From NCBI GenBank assembly GCA_016789905.1, contig JAEUQC010000030.1, forward strand, positions 1 to 64,000: a stretch of DNA of 64,000 bases. Direction: 5' to 3'. Every line of letters begins with the position of its first letter. Positions within the stretch are counted from its first letter, which is position 1. Position numbers and translations under genes: made by a program. Shown piece by piece: positions 17,020 to 27,750 of the stretch. Source of the DNA: Bryobacterales bacterium. GTDB lineage: Bacteria > Acidobacteriota > Terriglobia > Bryobacterales > Bryobacteraceae. The notes beneath the pieces are model-generated. The model was not told the DNA's origin and ran no database searches. It saw nothing but the letters and a program-made list of their open reading frames with translations.

Positions 17020-18147
17020 TTAGGGGATATTGATGCGAACGAGTTGGTTCATGGGGTCGATGGCGGGGCGGATGTGGACGGTTTCGTGCATGGGGACGCG
17101 AACGAGGTCCGCACCGCCGTCGCCGACGGCGGTGACGAGGTCGCCCTGGCGACGGAAGCGGGTAACCATCTTTTCGGTGGAGCCGAAGAGACAGAGCAGG
17201 CCGGCGAGGTCGGGATCGTTGGCAGCGTTGCGGTAGATCTTCATCGCCTCGGCGGCGCCGGGGCCGAAGAGCTGGCGGTTAAACGACGCCGGGGCGTGGA
17301 TGGGCGGAATGTAGTAAACATTGGGCTCCAGGCCGAATTGGGGGAACAACGGGAGGGCGACCTTTTTGATGTGGACAAGGTAATCGATCGGATTGTCGGC
17401 GCGGGCCTCCTCGGGTTTGTTGAGGAAGCCAGCCATGCGGATTTTGCCGATGCAGTTGACGAAGCACTGGGGCTGGATGCCCTGTTCCACCTTGGGGAAG
17501 CAGGCAATACATTTTTCGCTGGTATTGGTAAGCGGGTTGAAGAACACTTTTTTGTACGGGCAGCCCTTGACGCATTCTTGGTAGCCCCGGCAGCGGTTCT
17601 GATCGACAAGCACGATGCCATCTTCGGGGCGCTTGTAGATGGAGCCTCTCGGGCACGACGCCAGACAAGCGGGATAGGTGCAGTGGTTGCAGATGCGGGC
17701 GAGATAGAAGAACCAGTTCATGTGGGGGAGGCTGAGGAATGCTCCGTGGTCGACCTGGTTGGCGCAATCGTCCTCGCCGACGTTGGGATAGGCGTAGTCC
17801 TGCTGCTCCGGACGCCAGCCGAGGACGCGTTCGCCGGCGGGGGCCGACTCAAACAGAGTCTGGCCTTCGTATTTGTTGCCGTTCCAAGCCTGGCCGTTCA
17901 GCATGTCGAGAAGCTTCAGATCGTAGGCCAGCGGGTAGGAGCCATAGGGCTTGGTTTCGACGTTGTTCCAGAGCATGTATTCCTGGCCCTTGCCGGAAGT
18001 CCAGGTGGTCTTACAGGCGAGCGTACAGGTTTGGCACGCGATGCACTTGTTCGTGTCGAACACGGCCGCGAACTGCTTTTTCGGACGGGCCTCGGGATAC
18101 CAGTACGACATTTCTCGGCCGATTTGCCAGTTGTTGACGCGTGCCAT
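17020..18147 (-). CDS. Iron-sulfur beta subunit of a type II DMSO-reductase-family enzyme (NXR/NarH-like)
   Basis: 375 residues with four cluster motifs in the NarH order: [17 protein letters not shown] at about residues 33-49, [17 protein letters not shown] at about 152-168, [17 protein letters not shown] at about 183-199, and EKCIACFPK...CFVNCIGK. In the third motif a Tyr replaces one Cys, as in NarH where a Trp does, giving a [3Fe-4S] cluster. No signal peptide: such subunits travel through Tat bound to alpha. Its ATG overlaps the alpha stop (TAATG). The length lies between ClrB/SerB/EbdB (about 330-350) and NxrB (about 410-430). Confidence 0.9.
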   Translation of the reverse strand: MARVNNWQIGREMSYWYPEARPKKQFAAVFDTNKCIACQTCTLACKTTWTSGKGQEYMLWNNVETKPYGSYPLAYDLKLLDMLNGQAWNGNKYEGQTLFESAPAGERVLGWRPEQQDYAYPNVGEDDCANQVDHGAFLSLPHMNWFFYLARICNHCTYPACLASCPRGSIYKRPEDGIVLVDQNRCRGYQECVKGCPYKKVFFNPLTNTSEKCIACFPKVEQGIQPQCFVNCIGKIRMAGFLNKPEEARADNPIDYLVHIKKVALPLFPQFGLEPNVYYIPPIHAPASFNRQLFGPGAAEAMKIYRNAANDPDLAGLLCLFGSTEKMVTRFRRQGDLVTAVGDGGADLVRVPMHETVHIRPAIDPMNQLVRINIP

Positions 18148-21100
18148 TACGTTTTCTCCTTTTGCTGATTGATGAAGCCTCCCGCGAGGTAACGCTTCAT
18201 TGACTCGGACTCGTATTTCGGCCGGATGCCCATGGCGGCGGGGCGCCAGAGGCCCTTGCCCTCCATGCCGCCTGGCTCGGCTTTGGAGATTTTGACGAAC
18301 GATTCGCGGGGGGCGCCGGTCGGGCAGTGGATATCGGGTTCAAAGCCCTGCCGAATGCCTTGGCCAAACATGGCTTTATGGACCAGGGAGTCGGTCATCC
18401 AGGTGGGCTTCAGCCAGCCGCGGGTGCAGGACTGGTGGGAGCCGGAACGGAACATGGCTTGATAACCCGTGCGCGGGTTACGCGCGAGGCCATCGGCACG
18501 GGACTTCTGGCCCTCGACGGAGCCGGGAGTGGCCGTGTACATGTTGAACCACATGCGGGTGACGCCGCGGGGCGTCCCGGGGTAGTAGCGGGCGCGGCAG
18601 AGAAGGCGCGAGAACTCCATGTTCTTCTTGTCCTTCTGCCAGCCTCGGAAGGGACGGTCCTCGGGGTCGGGATCGATGTAGACGTAGTCGCCGTCCTCGA
18701 CGCCGAGTTCCTTGGCATCGGAGGGGTTGATATCGACGTAGCCTTCGGTGACGAAGGGACTGCGCTTATCCTGACGGTAAAGATCGCCGAAGGGGCCGAA
18801 AAGGACCGCGATCATGTCGGTATCGATGGGCGTGGTGTGGGAGCCGTGGCGGTACTTGGGGGTGTGGAAGATGAACTTGAAGCCGTCCTTCATGAGGGGG
18901 TGCTTCGTCTTCTTCGTTTCCTCCCAGGTGAGGACCACGTTGCGCCCGCAGCGGGTTTCACAGGAAAGATCGTCGCGACGGACTCCGTACTTTTCGGGGC
19001 CGTCGGGGCGAAAGGCCTCATGTTTGGGGCCGATGATGACGTTGGGTTCGTAGAAGGTGGAATCGACCGGTTCGCGGTGGACGGGTAGGTTCTCGCCGGC
19101 TTCGATGAACTCGTTTTCTTCGCGGTAGAACTCCAGGCGGCCGGTTTTGGTGTACCAGGGCATGGAATCGGCCACTTGATCGTAACCGACGACTTTGGGT
19201 GTGGTGCGGCTGTTGAGGATGGCGGGAATGCCTTGTTTGGCTTTGTCTTCGAGTTCGGAGATGCGGAAGCCTTTGGTGTTGGTGGAGTTGTCGAGAATGC
19301 GCTGGAGGTGGGTGGTTGTCTGGCCATCGCGGACGAACTTCCAGTAGTCGAGGAAGCGTTTGTCGCCAGTGAGCTCGGCGAATTTCGCGCTGACGAGGGC
19401 CTGGACTTCGATATCGCCCATGGTGTTGAAAGCGCGCTTCATGGGAGTGCGCGGGAAAGTGACCAGGAACGGATTGGTGACCGAGGCGGTCATGTCGGGG
19501 TGCTTGAGTTCGAACCAGGCGTCGACGCCGAAAACGATGTCGGCCCATTCGCAGGACGAACTCCACCACCATTCGTTGACGGCCACCATTTCAATGCGAG
19601 GCAGGACGTTGACGACGGTATTGAAGTGCCACTTCACGTTGCCGAGGATGGAGTTGGCATTGGCGAACCAGAGAGACTTGGTGGGGCAAGGGATGTGCGA
19701 TTTGCCGGTGAGAAGTTTATTGCCGACGCGAAGCGGATGGTCTTCGTGGTTGTAGTAGTGGGCCGATTCGGGCTTCCAGTATTGCTTGACACGGGCTGGT
19801 TTGGCGGGATCGAGCTCGATGTTGAAGGGATCTTCGTTGATCCACTGCGGCGCGCCGTTGAAGAGGGCGACGCGGTAGTTGCCGGCGAAGGAACCGATGT
19901 TGCCGCCGAGTTTGCCGACGTTGCCGGTGAGGGCGGCCAGCAGGATGGTGTCGCGGTCTTTGTTATCGCTATTGAAGAACTGATTCGGGCCCATGCCGAG
20001 GGCGAAGAGGGTCGTGCCGGGTTCCTTGGCGAAATGTCGCGCCAGGCTTTCGACGGCGGCGGCGGGGGCCCAGGTGATCTCTTCGGTGGTCTTGGGATCG
20101 AAGTGCGCGGCGTATTCGCCGACCAGGTCGAAGGCGGGACGGCAGCGAACTTTCTTGCCATCGGCGAGAGTGACTTCGATGGCGTCATCGAGTAGCGGAT
20201 TGACCACATTGGAGTTCTTGCCGACCATGTCGCGGGTGAGCGGTTTCGGCGAATTGGTGGATTTGTCCCACCAGACGTAATCCCCCCATTCCACGCGCAT
20301 CTGCTCGGCGACGAGGGTCTTCGAGTGCTGGATGGGCGGCGGCTCTTTTTCGCCCTTGCGGAGGATGGCGGTGTTTTTGAGAGTAGCGACATCCCCGCCG
20401 AAGACGTCTTTCGCTCGCAGGTTTTTGAGCGTATCCATGCGAACGAGGACGGGCAAATCGGTCCACTGATTGACGTATTGGGAGTCGTAGAGTTTTTCAC
20501 GTAGGATGACGTTGATGAAGCCGAGGGCGAGCGCTGGAGTCGTGCCGGGACGCACTACGACGACGTCATCGCCTTTGGTGGCGGTGGCAGAGTACTCGCA
20601 GGCGATAACGACGATGCGGGTGCCCTTCAGGCGGGCTTCGGTTAGCCAGTGAGCGTCGGGCATTTTGGTGGTAATCCAGTTCATGCCCCAGACGACGAGC
20701 GTCTTGCAGTGGTCGACCGCGGAGAGATCGAACTCGACGGTCTGCTGTCCGGTGACCATGGGATGGCCGGGAGGAAGATCGGTGTGCCAGGAGTAGTTGT
20801 CGAAGCCCTTGGCGCCGAGTGCCTTATCGGGGCCAAGATTGCGAATCTTGGCGTCTAGAAGCGCCATCGAGTTGGCCAGGCGGTACATCCCAAAGACGCG
20901 AGTGATGCCCAGCAACGGCATGCCGCCGCGGAACTTCATGGTGCGGACGCCGGCGCCTTCGGTGGCCTCAATGGTGGCCGGGTCGTAGTGCTGTTCGGTG
21001 AGGCGGCGTTGGCCTTGGTCGCCGGAGTACGCTTCGGCAATGTTCTTGAGGACCGCCGCCGAAATTTTCGCGCCTTCGTCGTGGGTAATGCGGATCCACT

Positions 21101-21611
21101 CGTCGCGCCCGCGCTGGTAATACTTGACCGGCGGCAGTCCGTTGGACTCGCGCGGAAATCCGGCGTCGTGCCAATCCTTGAAGCCTTTGCGGATCATGCA
21201 GCCCATGACGCGGCGATCCCCGTAGAAGCGCCGCGTCAGGGCGAGGCCCTTCTGGCAGACGCGGGGATCCCAGCGGTGGGAGACTTTGTTCCCGTTGAGG
21301 TCGGTGGCTTCTCCATATTTCATGGAAGGGCCGATGCGAACCACTACGCCATTCCGGACATAGGCATTCAGAATGCAGTTGTGCGTGTCGTTCGGGGCGC
21401 AGGTGAACGTATAGGTGGAATCGTATTTCCAGAGGTCGCGATAGACCTTTTCCCAACCCCGGTCGGGATAGGCGGCAAGCGGATTGGTGACGCCTTCCAG
21501 ACCCCAGGCGCCGCTGGTCGCTGCTAGCAGGCCACCGAATCCGGCGGCGCCCATCCAGGATAGGAATTCACGGCGGTCAGCGTCTTTTTGAATGGCTGCG
21601 CGTTTTTTCAT
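18147..21611 (-). CDS. Molybdopterin alpha subunit, type II DMSO-reductase family, NXR/periplasmic-nitrate-reductase-like
   Basis: 1154 residues from ATG 21611, preceded by AAGGAGGCAAGTC; the frame is open 128 codons further up but that is a shadow. A Tat signal ([17 protein letters not shown]) sends it to the periplasm. The N-terminal cluster ligands are C71, D75, C79 and C119, with Asp where NarG has Cys. D278 in WHTDLPPG aligns with the Mo-ligand Asp of NarG (CDLPP). GHPMVTGQQ and [21 protein letters not shown] follow, as in nitrite oxidoreductase-like proteins. The length fits NxrA (about 1150) better than SerA, PcrA, DdhA or EbdA (about 910-980). It could reduce nitrate or another oxyanion, or oxidise nitrite. 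Substrate not decided. Confidence 0.92.
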   Translation of the reverse strand: MKKRAAIQKDADRREFLSWMGAAGFGGLLAATSGAWGLEGVTNPLAAYPDRGWEKVYRDLWKYDSTYTFTCAPNDTHNCILNAYVRNGVVVRIGPSMKYGEATDLNGNKVSHRWDPRVCQKGLALTRRFYGDRRVMGCMIRKGFKDWHDAGFPRESNGLPPVKYYQRGRDEWIRITHDEGAKISAAVLKNIAEAYSGDQGQRRLTEQHYDPATIEATEGAGVRTMKFRGGMPLLGITRVFGMYRLANSMALLDAKIRNLGPDKALGAKGFDNYSWHTDLPPGHPMVTGQQTVEFDLSAVDHCKTLVVWGMNWITTKMPDAHWLTEARLKGTRIVVIACEYSATATKGDDVVVVRPGTTPALALGFINVILREKLYDSQYVNQWTDLPVLVRMDTLKNLRAKDVFGGDVATLKNTAILRKGEKEPPPIQHSKTLVAEQMRVEWGDYVWWDKSTNSPKPLTRDMVGKNSNVVNPLLDDAIEVTLADGKKVRCRPAFDLVGEYAAHFDPKTTEEITWAPAAAVESLARHFAKEPGTTLFALGMGPNQFFNSDNKDRDTILLAALTGNVGKLGGNIGSFAGNYRVALFNGAPQWINEDPFNIELDPAKPARVKQYWKPESAHYYNHEDHPLRVGNKLLTGKSHIPCPTKSLWFANANSILGNVKWHFNTVVNVLPRIEMVAVNEWWWSSSCEWADIVFGVDAWFELKHPDMTASVTNPFLVTFPRTPMKRAFNTMGDIEVQALVSAKFAELTGDKRFLDYWKFVRDGQTTTHLQRILDNSTNTKGFRISELEDKAKQGIPAILNSRTTPKVVGYDQVADSMPWYTKTGRLEFYREENEFIEAGENLPVHREPVDSTFYEPNVIIGPKHEAFRPDGPEKYGVRRDDLSCETRCGRNVVLTWEETKKTKHPLMKDGFKFIFHTPKYRHGSHTTPIDTDMIAVLFGPFGDLYRQDKRSPFVTEGYVDINPSDAKELGVEDGDYVYIDPDPEDRPFRGWQKDKKNMEFSRLLCRARYYPGTPRGVTRMWFNMYTATPGSVEGQKSRADGLARNPRTGYQAMFRSGSHQSCTRGWLKPTWMTDSLVHKAMFGQGIRQGFEPDIHCPTGAPRESFVKISKAEPGGMEGKGLWRPAAMGIRPKYESESMKRYLAGGFINQQKEKT

Positions 21612-23263
21612 GACTTGCCTCCTTGCAGCGAACGAAGATAAGCGACCACGGATTCGATGTCGGCTCGGGTCAGAGCGGAACGAACGGGAGAGGGTTCCAG
21701 GAAGCTGGCCATAGCCGTGCCTTTCCGCCCTCGGGCGACGGTCTCGACCAGAAACGTGTCCGTGGCCGCGTCGAGCAAAACGGGGTTGTTCAGGGCGGGG
21801 CCTTCGGCGCCTTTGGCGTCCGGACCATGACAGCCGGCGCAAGCGGACGCGAAAATGCGCTTGCCTGCGATGGGAGCGGCGGTGACCCAGCGGGCTGGTT
21901 TTGGGTCTTCCTCCATTTCGGTGGCGCCGAGGGTTCGGATGTATGCCACGACGGTTTTCATCTCTTCGGCGCGAAGACCGTCTGGCTTCAACCACCCCGG
22001 CATGCGGCGCCCGGGGCGGCCCAGTTCAACGGTTTTGGCGAGAAGCGCGTCGGGCGCGATAGCAAGATAGTCCGGATTGGCGATGGAAGGGAAGGACACG
22101 AGGCCGGGGAGACGCCGGCCCTGTCCATCGCGACCATGGCAGCCAGCGCAAAATGCGCCATAGAGCGTGGCGCCATCGGTGGCGAATTCGCGTTCGCCGA
22201 ACTTCACGGCGCGGATCCGGTCCTTGGGCAGATACAGGTCACCCAGGTCCTTGCGGCGGAGCGAGAGAGTGAAGAATGTAAGCTGGTCGATTTCCTTGTC
22301 CGACAGCGGCGCGGGGGGCATTAGCGAGCCGGCCACCACGGAGGCCGGGGCGCGGAAATGCTCGGCCATCCAGTTCTTGATACTGCCGTCACCCGGGACA
22401 TGTTCAAAACTGACAAGGCCGGGGTCCTTGAAACCAGCCTTGGTCAGGTCGGGGCCCGCATCGCCACCGACGCCGCTCACCTTATGGCACCCCAGGCAAC
22501 CGGAGGAAAAAAAGGTGCTCTTGGCCGCGACCAGTTGGGAGGCGGCGACGCGGGTTTGGAGGAAGTCGCCGAGCAGCGGCAGGTCTTCCGCGGCGATGGT
22601 GCGGAAGGCGGTTTTCCAGGGGCCGGCGGTGGCCGCGGCGGATTTCGCAAGGTGCTTGGGGTACCACTCAGAATCGAACGCTGTGGCGCCAACGCGGGAG
22701 AGGTTCGGCCCTTCCATGCCGCCCTGGTCGGGGCGCAGCGTGCCGCCCTTGCCATCCACGCGGTGGCAGGCGTAACAATCCAGACGTTCAAAGGCAAGCG
22801 AGGCTTTTTGCAGGCGGGACTGTTCGGGAACGTGGAGGGCAACATGGCAGGTGCCGCAGCCGGCGTAGAGGGTCGCTTTGTCGAGCATCGGCTCCGGCCA
22901 GAAGTGGACATCACCGTGGGCATCCAGCTTTTCGGTGGCCTGTCCCTGCCCGCCGTGGCAGACGGTGCATCCGTAGTCTGCCGGATCGTGAACGACGGGT
23001 TTGTGAGCGACAAGCAGGGGCGCGCCACGGACGGACTGTTCGCCAGGAGCCATCGACACGTGGCAGGAGACACAGCGGTCGGCGACCCCGAGGTTGTTGT
23101 TGACCACCTGGCGAAGCTGAACGGCGATGGGGCCGTCGTCGGTTTGCCCCTGGACCTGGATACGGCGCCAATCTTTGAGGAAATTTTCCTGAATGGCGGC
23201 GCCGGTAAGCAGCGCCAGGACCGACAGGCTGGCGAACAAGAGGAGGTATTTGTTCTTCTTCAT
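21608..23263 (-). CDS. Seven-heme cytochrome c
   Basis: 551 residues with an N-terminal signal or anchor ([21 protein letters not shown]). Seven CXXCH sites are visible in order: CVSCH, CTVCH, CGTCH, CYACH, CLGCH, CAGCH and CAGCH. The first four lie in a compact N-terminal part; the last three are in class-I-like cytochrome domains with Met ligands such as RRMPGW. It lies between the cytochrome b gene and the Mo alpha gene, overlapping alpha by four bases (ATGA), which fits a role carrying electrons from the Rieske/b complex to the periplasmic enzyme or back. Confidence 0.92.
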   Translation of the reverse strand: MKKNKYLLLFASLSVLALLTGAAIQENFLKDWRRIQVQGQTDDGPIAVQLRQVVNNNLGVADRCVSCHVSMAPGEQSVRGAPLLVAHKPVVHDPADYGCTVCHGGQGQATEKLDAHGDVHFWPEPMLDKATLYAGCGTCHVALHVPEQSRLQKASLAFERLDCYACHRVDGKGGTLRPDQGGMEGPNLSRVGATAFDSEWYPKHLAKSAAATAGPWKTAFRTIAAEDLPLLGDFLQTRVAASQLVAAKSTFFSSGCLGCHKVSGVGGDAGPDLTKAGFKDPGLVSFEHVPGDGSIKNWMAEHFRAPASVVAGSLMPPAPLSDKEIDQLTFFTLSLRRKDLGDLYLPKDRIRAVKFGEREFATDGATLYGAFCAGCHGRDGQGRRLPGLVSFPSIANPDYLAIAPDALLAKTVELGRPGRRMPGWLKPDGLRAEEMKTVVAYIRTLGATEMEEDPKPARWVTAAPIAGKRIFASACAGCHGPDAKGAEGPALNNPVLLDAATDTFLVETVARGRKGTAMASFLEPSPVRSALTRADIESVVAYLRSLQGGKS

Positions 23264-23267
23264 GGCA

Positions 23268-24821
23268 TTAGTGTTTGGGCCAATCGGACGGAGACCAGTA
23301 GAAGACCCAGTTGGGACCGCGGAAATACGTGCCGATGATCGTAAGCACGATGAAACCCGCCAGGAAACACGTGAACAGCGCTAGTGCGCCGGCGCGCGTG
23401 GATTGATAGCGGCGAATGCACCACATGGAGAACAGCGCGTAAATAAGCGTGAGAATTGTGCCGGGGTTGATGGCGGTGATGATGAGTTGGGGGATGTGAG
23501 GGAACCATTCGCGGAGCCAGCCGAAGCGTATGACGGCGGCCTCCAGAATGATCGGAACGCCAAGGCCGAGCAGGGCCGAAAATCGCACGAGAGGCCAGCC
23601 TCCCGGGCCGCCGAACCACTTGCCGGTGCCTTCGGTTTCCCGGTCGAGGTACGGGATGAGCGCGAGTCCAATGAGCACGATGGCGGGGATGCCAACGCCG
23701 CCCATGAAGGCGCTGAAGGAGACCATCTCCTGGAGGCCGAGGAAGTACCACGGAGCCTTGGCGGGGTTTTCGGGGATTGAGGGGTTGGCGAGTTCCTTGA
23801 GCGGCGCGTCGGAGTACAGTGAGAGCGCCAGGCAGGCGAGCAGCGTCACCATCAACACACCGAGTTCGGCATAGAACAGGTGCGGCATGGAGGGCACGGT
23901 ATTCTCCTGCCCACGGCCGACGGCCGCGCTGCGGCCGCGGACAATCGCGGCGAGTTGATAGGTTTTGACGGGCGCTTCGTTGAAAACGGGTGTTACGGAT
24001 TCCGCGGGGCGGGCAGTGAGCAGCGCGTCGGCATCGGCGGGCCGGACCATCCCGCCATCCTTGCGAATGCGCCAGAAGTGCACACCCATCAAGGCGGCGA
24101 TGGCTAGCGGAAGGATCATGACATGGAGGAGGTGGAAGCGGATAAGTGCCTCGGCGCCAACCTGATCGGAGCCGAGGAGGAGCAGCCGCTGCATGCCGCC
24201 TGGGTCGAAGTAGTCCGTCAGGTTGAGCGCATCGGTGACTTCCCGGGGGGACTGGGCGATATTGGCGCCGATGGTGATGGCCCAATACGCGAGTTGATCC
24301 CAGGGGAGGAGGTAGCCGGTGAACGAGAGCCCTAGCGTGACAACTAACAAACCGATGCCGATGAGCCAGTTGTATTCACGCGGACGGCGGTAGGCGGCCG
24401 TATAGAAGGCTCGCGCCATGTGAAGGATGACGGCGATCACCATAATGTTGGCGGACCAGCGATGGAGGTTGCGGATGAGGCGGCCGGTGGGGACAACGAA
24501 GTGGATGTCTTTTATGGACTGGTAGGCCGCTTCCGGATACGGCTTGTAGTAGAACATCAGCAGCACGCCCGTAACCAAAGCGATTAGAAAAGCCGAAACA
24601 CTCATGATTCCCAGGCCCATCGTGGTCGTCCAGCGCAGGCTCCAGCGATGCGTGCGGACGGAATGCAGGTGCAGGAAAACGTTGCCGAATACGAAAGTGG
24701 ATCGACTTCGGTCGGTATTCGGTGTGCCGGTGCGGAATGCGGTTTCCAGCACCCGCGTGGGGACCGACTTGAGGCTGGCGGCGAATTCGCGAAGCGCGTC
24801 TTTTTCTTCGGTGGGTACCAT
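23268..24821 (-). CDS. Cytochrome b of a Rieske/cytochrome b complex
   Basis: 517 residues, full length including both the N-terminal four-helix b domain and the C-terminal domain. Heme-b His pairs are visible (NLHRWSANIMVIAVILHMARAF; RFHLLHVMILP), and the Qo-site motif is NPAKAPWYFLGLQEM, a PEWY-equivalent reading APWY. GYLLPWDQLAYWA is the conserved Qo helix. It oxidises quinol (or reduces quinone in reverse) in the inner membrane. Its ATG overlaps the Rieske stop by one base. The extra 40 residues at the N-terminus are cytoplasmic and unassigned. Confidence 0.92.
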   Translation of the reverse strand: MVPTEEKDALREFAASLKSVPTRVLETAFRTGTPNTDRSRSTFVFGNVFLHLHSVRTHRWSLRWTTTMGLGIMSVSAFLIALVTGVLLMFYYKPYPEAAYQSIKDIHFVVPTGRLIRNLHRWSANIMVIAVILHMARAFYTAAYRRPREYNWLIGIGLLVVTLGLSFTGYLLPWDQLAYWAITIGANIAQSPREVTDALNLTDYFDPGGMQRLLLLGSDQVGAEALIRFHLLHVMILPLAIAALMGVHFWRIRKDGGMVRPADADALLTARPAESVTPVFNEAPVKTYQLAAIVRGRSAAVGRGQENTVPSMPHLFYAELGVLMVTLLACLALSLYSDAPLKELANPSIPENPAKAPWYFLGLQEMVSFSAFMGGVGIPAIVLIGLALIPYLDRETEGTGKWFGGPGGWPLVRFSALLGLGVPIILEAAVIRFGWLREWFPHIPQLIITAINPGTILTLIYALFSMWCIRRYQSTRAGALALFTCFLAGFIVLTIIGTYFRGPNWVFYWSPSDWPKH

Positions 24822-25303
24822 TAGGCGACCTTCGTTCCTTGGGGGACGGTGGTGGCTTCGTCCACCGTGATGGCGCCGCCAGCGACGGTGACTTTTAGCC
24901 AGGGGAGCGGGCGGGGGGCGGGGCCTTTGGTCACCTCACCATTGGCGGCGAAGCGGGAACCATGGCACGGACATTCAAAGCCTTCGGCATTGGGCTTGAC
25001 AACGCAGCCCAAGTGGGTGCAGATGGAGGAGACGGCGTAGACGCCTTGGGCATCTTTGTAAATCGCCACAGCGCGGCCGGGCGGCACGAACGCTTCCCCG
25101 GCGGCGAGGGATTCGGGCAGCGTGACCTTGAACTTTTTCGACGGCGATGCCAGCACCGCGGCCTTTGGAAGTTTCAGCATCCCGGTAACGCCGAATAGCA
25201 GCGCGCCGGCGGCGGCCCAAAGCGAACTGAGGCCCAGCCAGTCGCGGCGCGGAACGGGTTCCGGATCAAGCCGGGAGCGGGAGGCCGCGGGAGTGGTTGT
25301 CAT
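24821..25303 (-). CDS. Rieske [2Fe-2S] protein
   Basis: 160 residues from ATG 25303 (CTGGAGTTCCCA upstream). Its N-terminus has [16 protein letters not shown], a Tat-like signal anchor and TM helix. The cluster boxes are CTHLGCVV and CPCHGSRF near residues 98 and 117, with all four ligands present. It is the electron-transfer partner of the cytochrome b encoded next. Its ATG overlaps the stop of the flavoprotein gene (ATGA), indicating tight coupling. Confidence 0.93.
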   Translation of the reverse strand: MTTTPAASRSRLDPEPVPRRDWLGLSSLWAAAGALLFGVTGMLKLPKAAVLASPSKKFKVTLPESLAAGEAFVPPGRAVAIYKDAQGVYAVSSICTHLGCVVKPNAEGFECPCHGSRFAANGEVTKGPAPRPLPWLKVTVAGGAITVDEATTVPQGTKVA

Positions 25304-27210
25304 TGGGAACTCCAGGAGTAGGTATAGGTGACGCGTTCCATCGTGATGGCGTCGACGGGGCAGCGCATTGCGCACGCGGCGCAGCGAATGCAGCGGTCTT
25401 CGTCCTTCAAGATCGCGGAGTGAAGTGAAAGGTCTTCCTCCGGGCCGAGCGCCGCCAGGATGGCGGCGCTCATTTCGGAACCCTCGACGATCTCACTCAG
25501 CGGCGCCAGTTTCAGGCAGAGCGTGGGGCAGACATCGGCGCAGCCGCCGCACAGAACGCAGCGTGCACTGTCGAATACGGGCGTGACGCCGCAATCAAGA
25601 CAACGGGAGGCTTCCCGCGTGGCCATGGCTGCCGTGTAACCAATCTCGACAAGCGCTTCCGGGTGGTTCAGCCTCTCTTCTGGCGTGGCAAGTGGCACGG
25701 AGACGCGGCCAATGGATTCATACCCGCGCTCGCGCCGATAGCCCTCCTGCACCAGGTGGGAGGTGACCGCGTGCGCGGTCAGCGCGCGGCCGGTAATGTA
25801 CTGATAGACTGAGCGGGCGGCCGCTTTGCCGGAAGCAACCGCGTCGATCAGCAGGCGAGTTCCATGTGCCAGATCGCCCGCGACGAACACGCCGGGAGCG
25901 GTAGTGGCAAGCGTCTTCGCATCGGCTTTGGGCCACCCGGGACGGAACTGTTCGACATCGGCGCCGCCGTCCTCCAGGAACTGCAGTTGCGGCGCCTGCC
26001 CAACGGCAAGCATCACGGAATCGCAAGCCACAGTCATCACATCGCCGTCGTCATAAAGCGGCGAGAATCTCCGGTTCTCGTCGTACACGCGGAGGCACCG
26101 GCGGAAACGAATCCCCGTCACCGCGCCGGCCCGGTCGCGCTCAATCGCCACGGGCCCCCACCCGTTAAGACGTTCCACCCCTTCCTCATCGCCCTCACGG
26201 ATTTCAACCGTATCGGCGGGCATCTCTTCCAGCCCTTCCAGCGAGACAAGCTGCACCTTTGCGGTGCCGGCCAGCCGGGCGGCCGTGCGGGCCGTGTCGA
26301 AGGCGATCTGCCTCACTACGGACCGGGCTACATCATAGGCCACGTTGCCGCCACCCACAACGACGACATTCCTTCCCACCTGCACCGGTTCCCCTAGCGA
26401 CACCGAGCGCAGCAGATCGACGCCGCCGAACACTCCCGGGCCCGCCTCTCCCGGCAGCCCCAGCCCGCGCGACGATTTCGCGCCGACAGCGATAACCACC
26501 GCGGCAAAATCGGCCCGGAGCGTCGCGAACGAAATTCCCTTACCGATCGTGACGCCGCACCGGATGTCCACCCCGAGCGCCCGGATGACATTGACTTCGT
26601 TCTCGATGACGGCGCGCGGCAAACGATACGCTGGAATGCCAACCGCGAGCATCCCGGCCGGTACGGATTCCGACTCATAGACCACCGGTTTCAACCCCAG
26701 CAACGCGAGATCGTGCGCGGCGGAGAGCCCCGCCGGACCCGCGCCAATAATGGCCACACGCTCTCCGTTCGCACGCGCCAGTCGCCCGTCGAGCGTGGAG
26801 CGCAGCAGTGCCGCCATCTCTTCGCAGTTGGCGGCGACAGGCGGCTGGAAGTTTTCTATCCCTGGCAGCACCGCGATGCCCTGCGCTTCAGGACCATGCA
26901 ATTCACACACGAAACGCTTCAGCGCTCGGATGGAAACGGGCCGGTCGATGCCTGCGAATTCGCCGTCGTCATCCACCCGCGGCACTTTGCCGCGGCGGCA
27001 GGCCGCCTCGCACGGCGCGCCGCAAACGCGCCCGCAGATAGAGGCGAATGGATTGGGGCCGCGGGCAATAAGATAGGCGTCGTTGAACCGCCCCTCGGCA
27101 ATGGCGCGTACGTATCCGCGCGCGTCGGTATGTACCGGGCAGGCCACCTGACACGAGATCAGGTTCTGGTGATAGTTCTCGCCCGGTACTTCCACGCGCG
27201 CGCCGCTCAC
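25300..27210 (-). CDS. NAD(P)H flavo-iron-sulfur oxidoreductase (GltD-like) with ferredoxin tail
   Basis: 636 residues from GTG 27210, which overlaps the Rrf2 stop (GTGA); the frame is open to 27279 but that overlaps Rrf2. The N-terminus is the Cys-rich Fe-S domain of glutamate synthase small subunits ([32 protein letters not shown]). An FAD site ([19 protein letters not shown]) and an NAD(P) site ([15 protein letters not shown]) follow. The C-terminus adds [12 protein letters not shown] and [12 protein letters not shown], two [4Fe-4S] ferredoxin motifs. No glutamate synthase large subunit is nearby, so it probably exchanges electrons between NAD(P)H and the Rieske/b complex or quinone pool. 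Confidence 0.88.
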   Translation of the reverse strand: MSGARVEVPGENYHQNLISCQVACPVHTDARGYVRAIAEGRFNDAYLIARGPNPFASICGRVCGAPCEAACRRGKVPRVDDDGEFAGIDRPVSIRALKRFVCELHGPEAQGIAVLPGIENFQPPVAANCEEMAALLRSTLDGRLARANGERVAIIGAGPAGLSAAHDLALLGLKPVVYESESVPAGMLAVGIPAYRLPRAVIENEVNVIRALGVDIRCGVTIGKGISFATLRADFAAVVIAVGAKSSRGLGLPGEAGPGVFGGVDLLRSVSLGEPVQVGRNVVVVGGGNVAYDVARSVVRQIAFDTARTAARLAGTAKVQLVSLEGLEEMPADTVEIREGDEEGVERLNGWGPVAIERDRAGAVTGIRFRRCLRVYDENRRFSPLYDDGDVMTVACDSVMLAVGQAPQLQFLEDGGADVEQFRPGWPKADAKTLATTAPGVFVAGDLAHGTRLLIDAVASGKAAARSVYQYITGRALTAHAVTSHLVQEGYRRERGYESIGRVSVPLATPEERLNHPEALVEIGYTAAMATREASRCLDCGVTPVFDSARCVLCGGCADVCPTLCLKLAPLSEIVEGSEMSAAILAALGPEEDLSLHSAILKDEDRCIRCAACAMRCPVDAITMERVTYTYSWSSQ

Positions 27211-27701
27211 AAGACCGCCTGCCTTTGTTTCGAGAGGTGGCTGGCGAGCGGTGCCTTGGCCCCAAAGCCGATCAGGCACGGAATCCCCGCGCTCGGAGAG
27301 CCGGAGGCACCGGGCTTTTCCAGCAATTGTCCAAGCGTCCAGCGGCCCAGTACACTCGTGATCGCGTTGTGAAGTTCAAGCGCCGCCCGGTGGAAACTGC
27401 AGATCGCCGGCTCAGGCCGCTTGCCCCGGCAGAAGTCGCCAACCACCACGCCCTGGCAGGATTCGACGATCGCCAATAGCGTGATATCGGCAGGCTTTCG
27501 AATCAGCCGCACACCGCCTTTCACCCCTTTTTCCGCCTCCAGAATGCCGCTTCGAACCAGGTGACGAACAACTTTCGCCAGATAGGTGGGGGATTCGTCC
27601 AGCGATTCGGCGAGCCGCCGCGGAGAGGCGCAATAGGAGGCGTCTTGTTGAGCCAGGAATAGCAAGGCGCGGACCGCGGAGATCGATGTCTTATTCACCA
27701 T
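27207..27701 (-). CDS. Rrf2-family regulator with three cysteines
   Basis: 164 residues. The N-terminal winged helix is typical (SAVRALLFLAQQDASYCASPRRLAE, then YLAKVVRHLVRSGILEAEKGVKGG). The dimerisation/sensor region has SCQGVVVGDFCRGKRPEPAIC: three Cys spaced 8 and 9 apart, wider than the spacing I recall for IscR and NsrR. Rrf2 proteins sense NO, redox or Fe-S status via a cluster. It is first in the operon and a palindrome overlaps its promoter, so it probably controls itself and the respiratory genes. Confidence 0.88.
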   Translation of the reverse strand: MVNKTSISAVRALLFLAQQDASYCASPRRLAESLDESPTYLAKVVRHLVRSGILEAEKGVKGGVRLIRKPADITLLAIVESCQGVVVGDFCRGKRPEPAICSFHRAALELHNAITSVLGRWTLGQLLEKPGASGSPSAGIPCLIGFGAKAPLASHLSKQRQAVL

Positions 27702-27716
27702 GAAAATACGATAACA

Positions 27717-27750
27717 CGGATAGATTATATCCGCATTTAGCGCGAGTCAA
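27717..27750 (-). promoter_or_regulatory. Promoter with overlapping palindromic operator upstream of the Rrf2-led operon
   Basis: Read on the minus strand, TTGACT (27745-27750) and TATAAT (27724-27729) are separated by 15 bp. A perfect inverted repeat CGGATA-n5-TATCCG (27717-27733) covers the -10. The start codon is 16 bases beyond it and lacks a clear ribosome site. The layout fits repression by a dimeric regulator, most simply the Rrf2 protein itself. Confidence 0.6.

Noticed and set aside
16864..18168. Long plus-strand open frame opposite the beta subunit
   Set aside because: Antisense shadow; the minus strand carries four intact Fe-S motifs.
21612..21995. A 128-residue extension upstream of the Mo alpha subunit
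   Set aside because: It is extremely Arg-rich, overlaps the cytochrome c gene in another phase, and the ATG at 21611 has a perfect ribosome site and a Tat signal.
15503..27701. Calling the molybdoenzyme a selenate, chlorate or ethylbenzene enzyme by name
   Set aside because: Length, cluster-ligand pattern and operon partners do not single out one substrate, so only the family is named.
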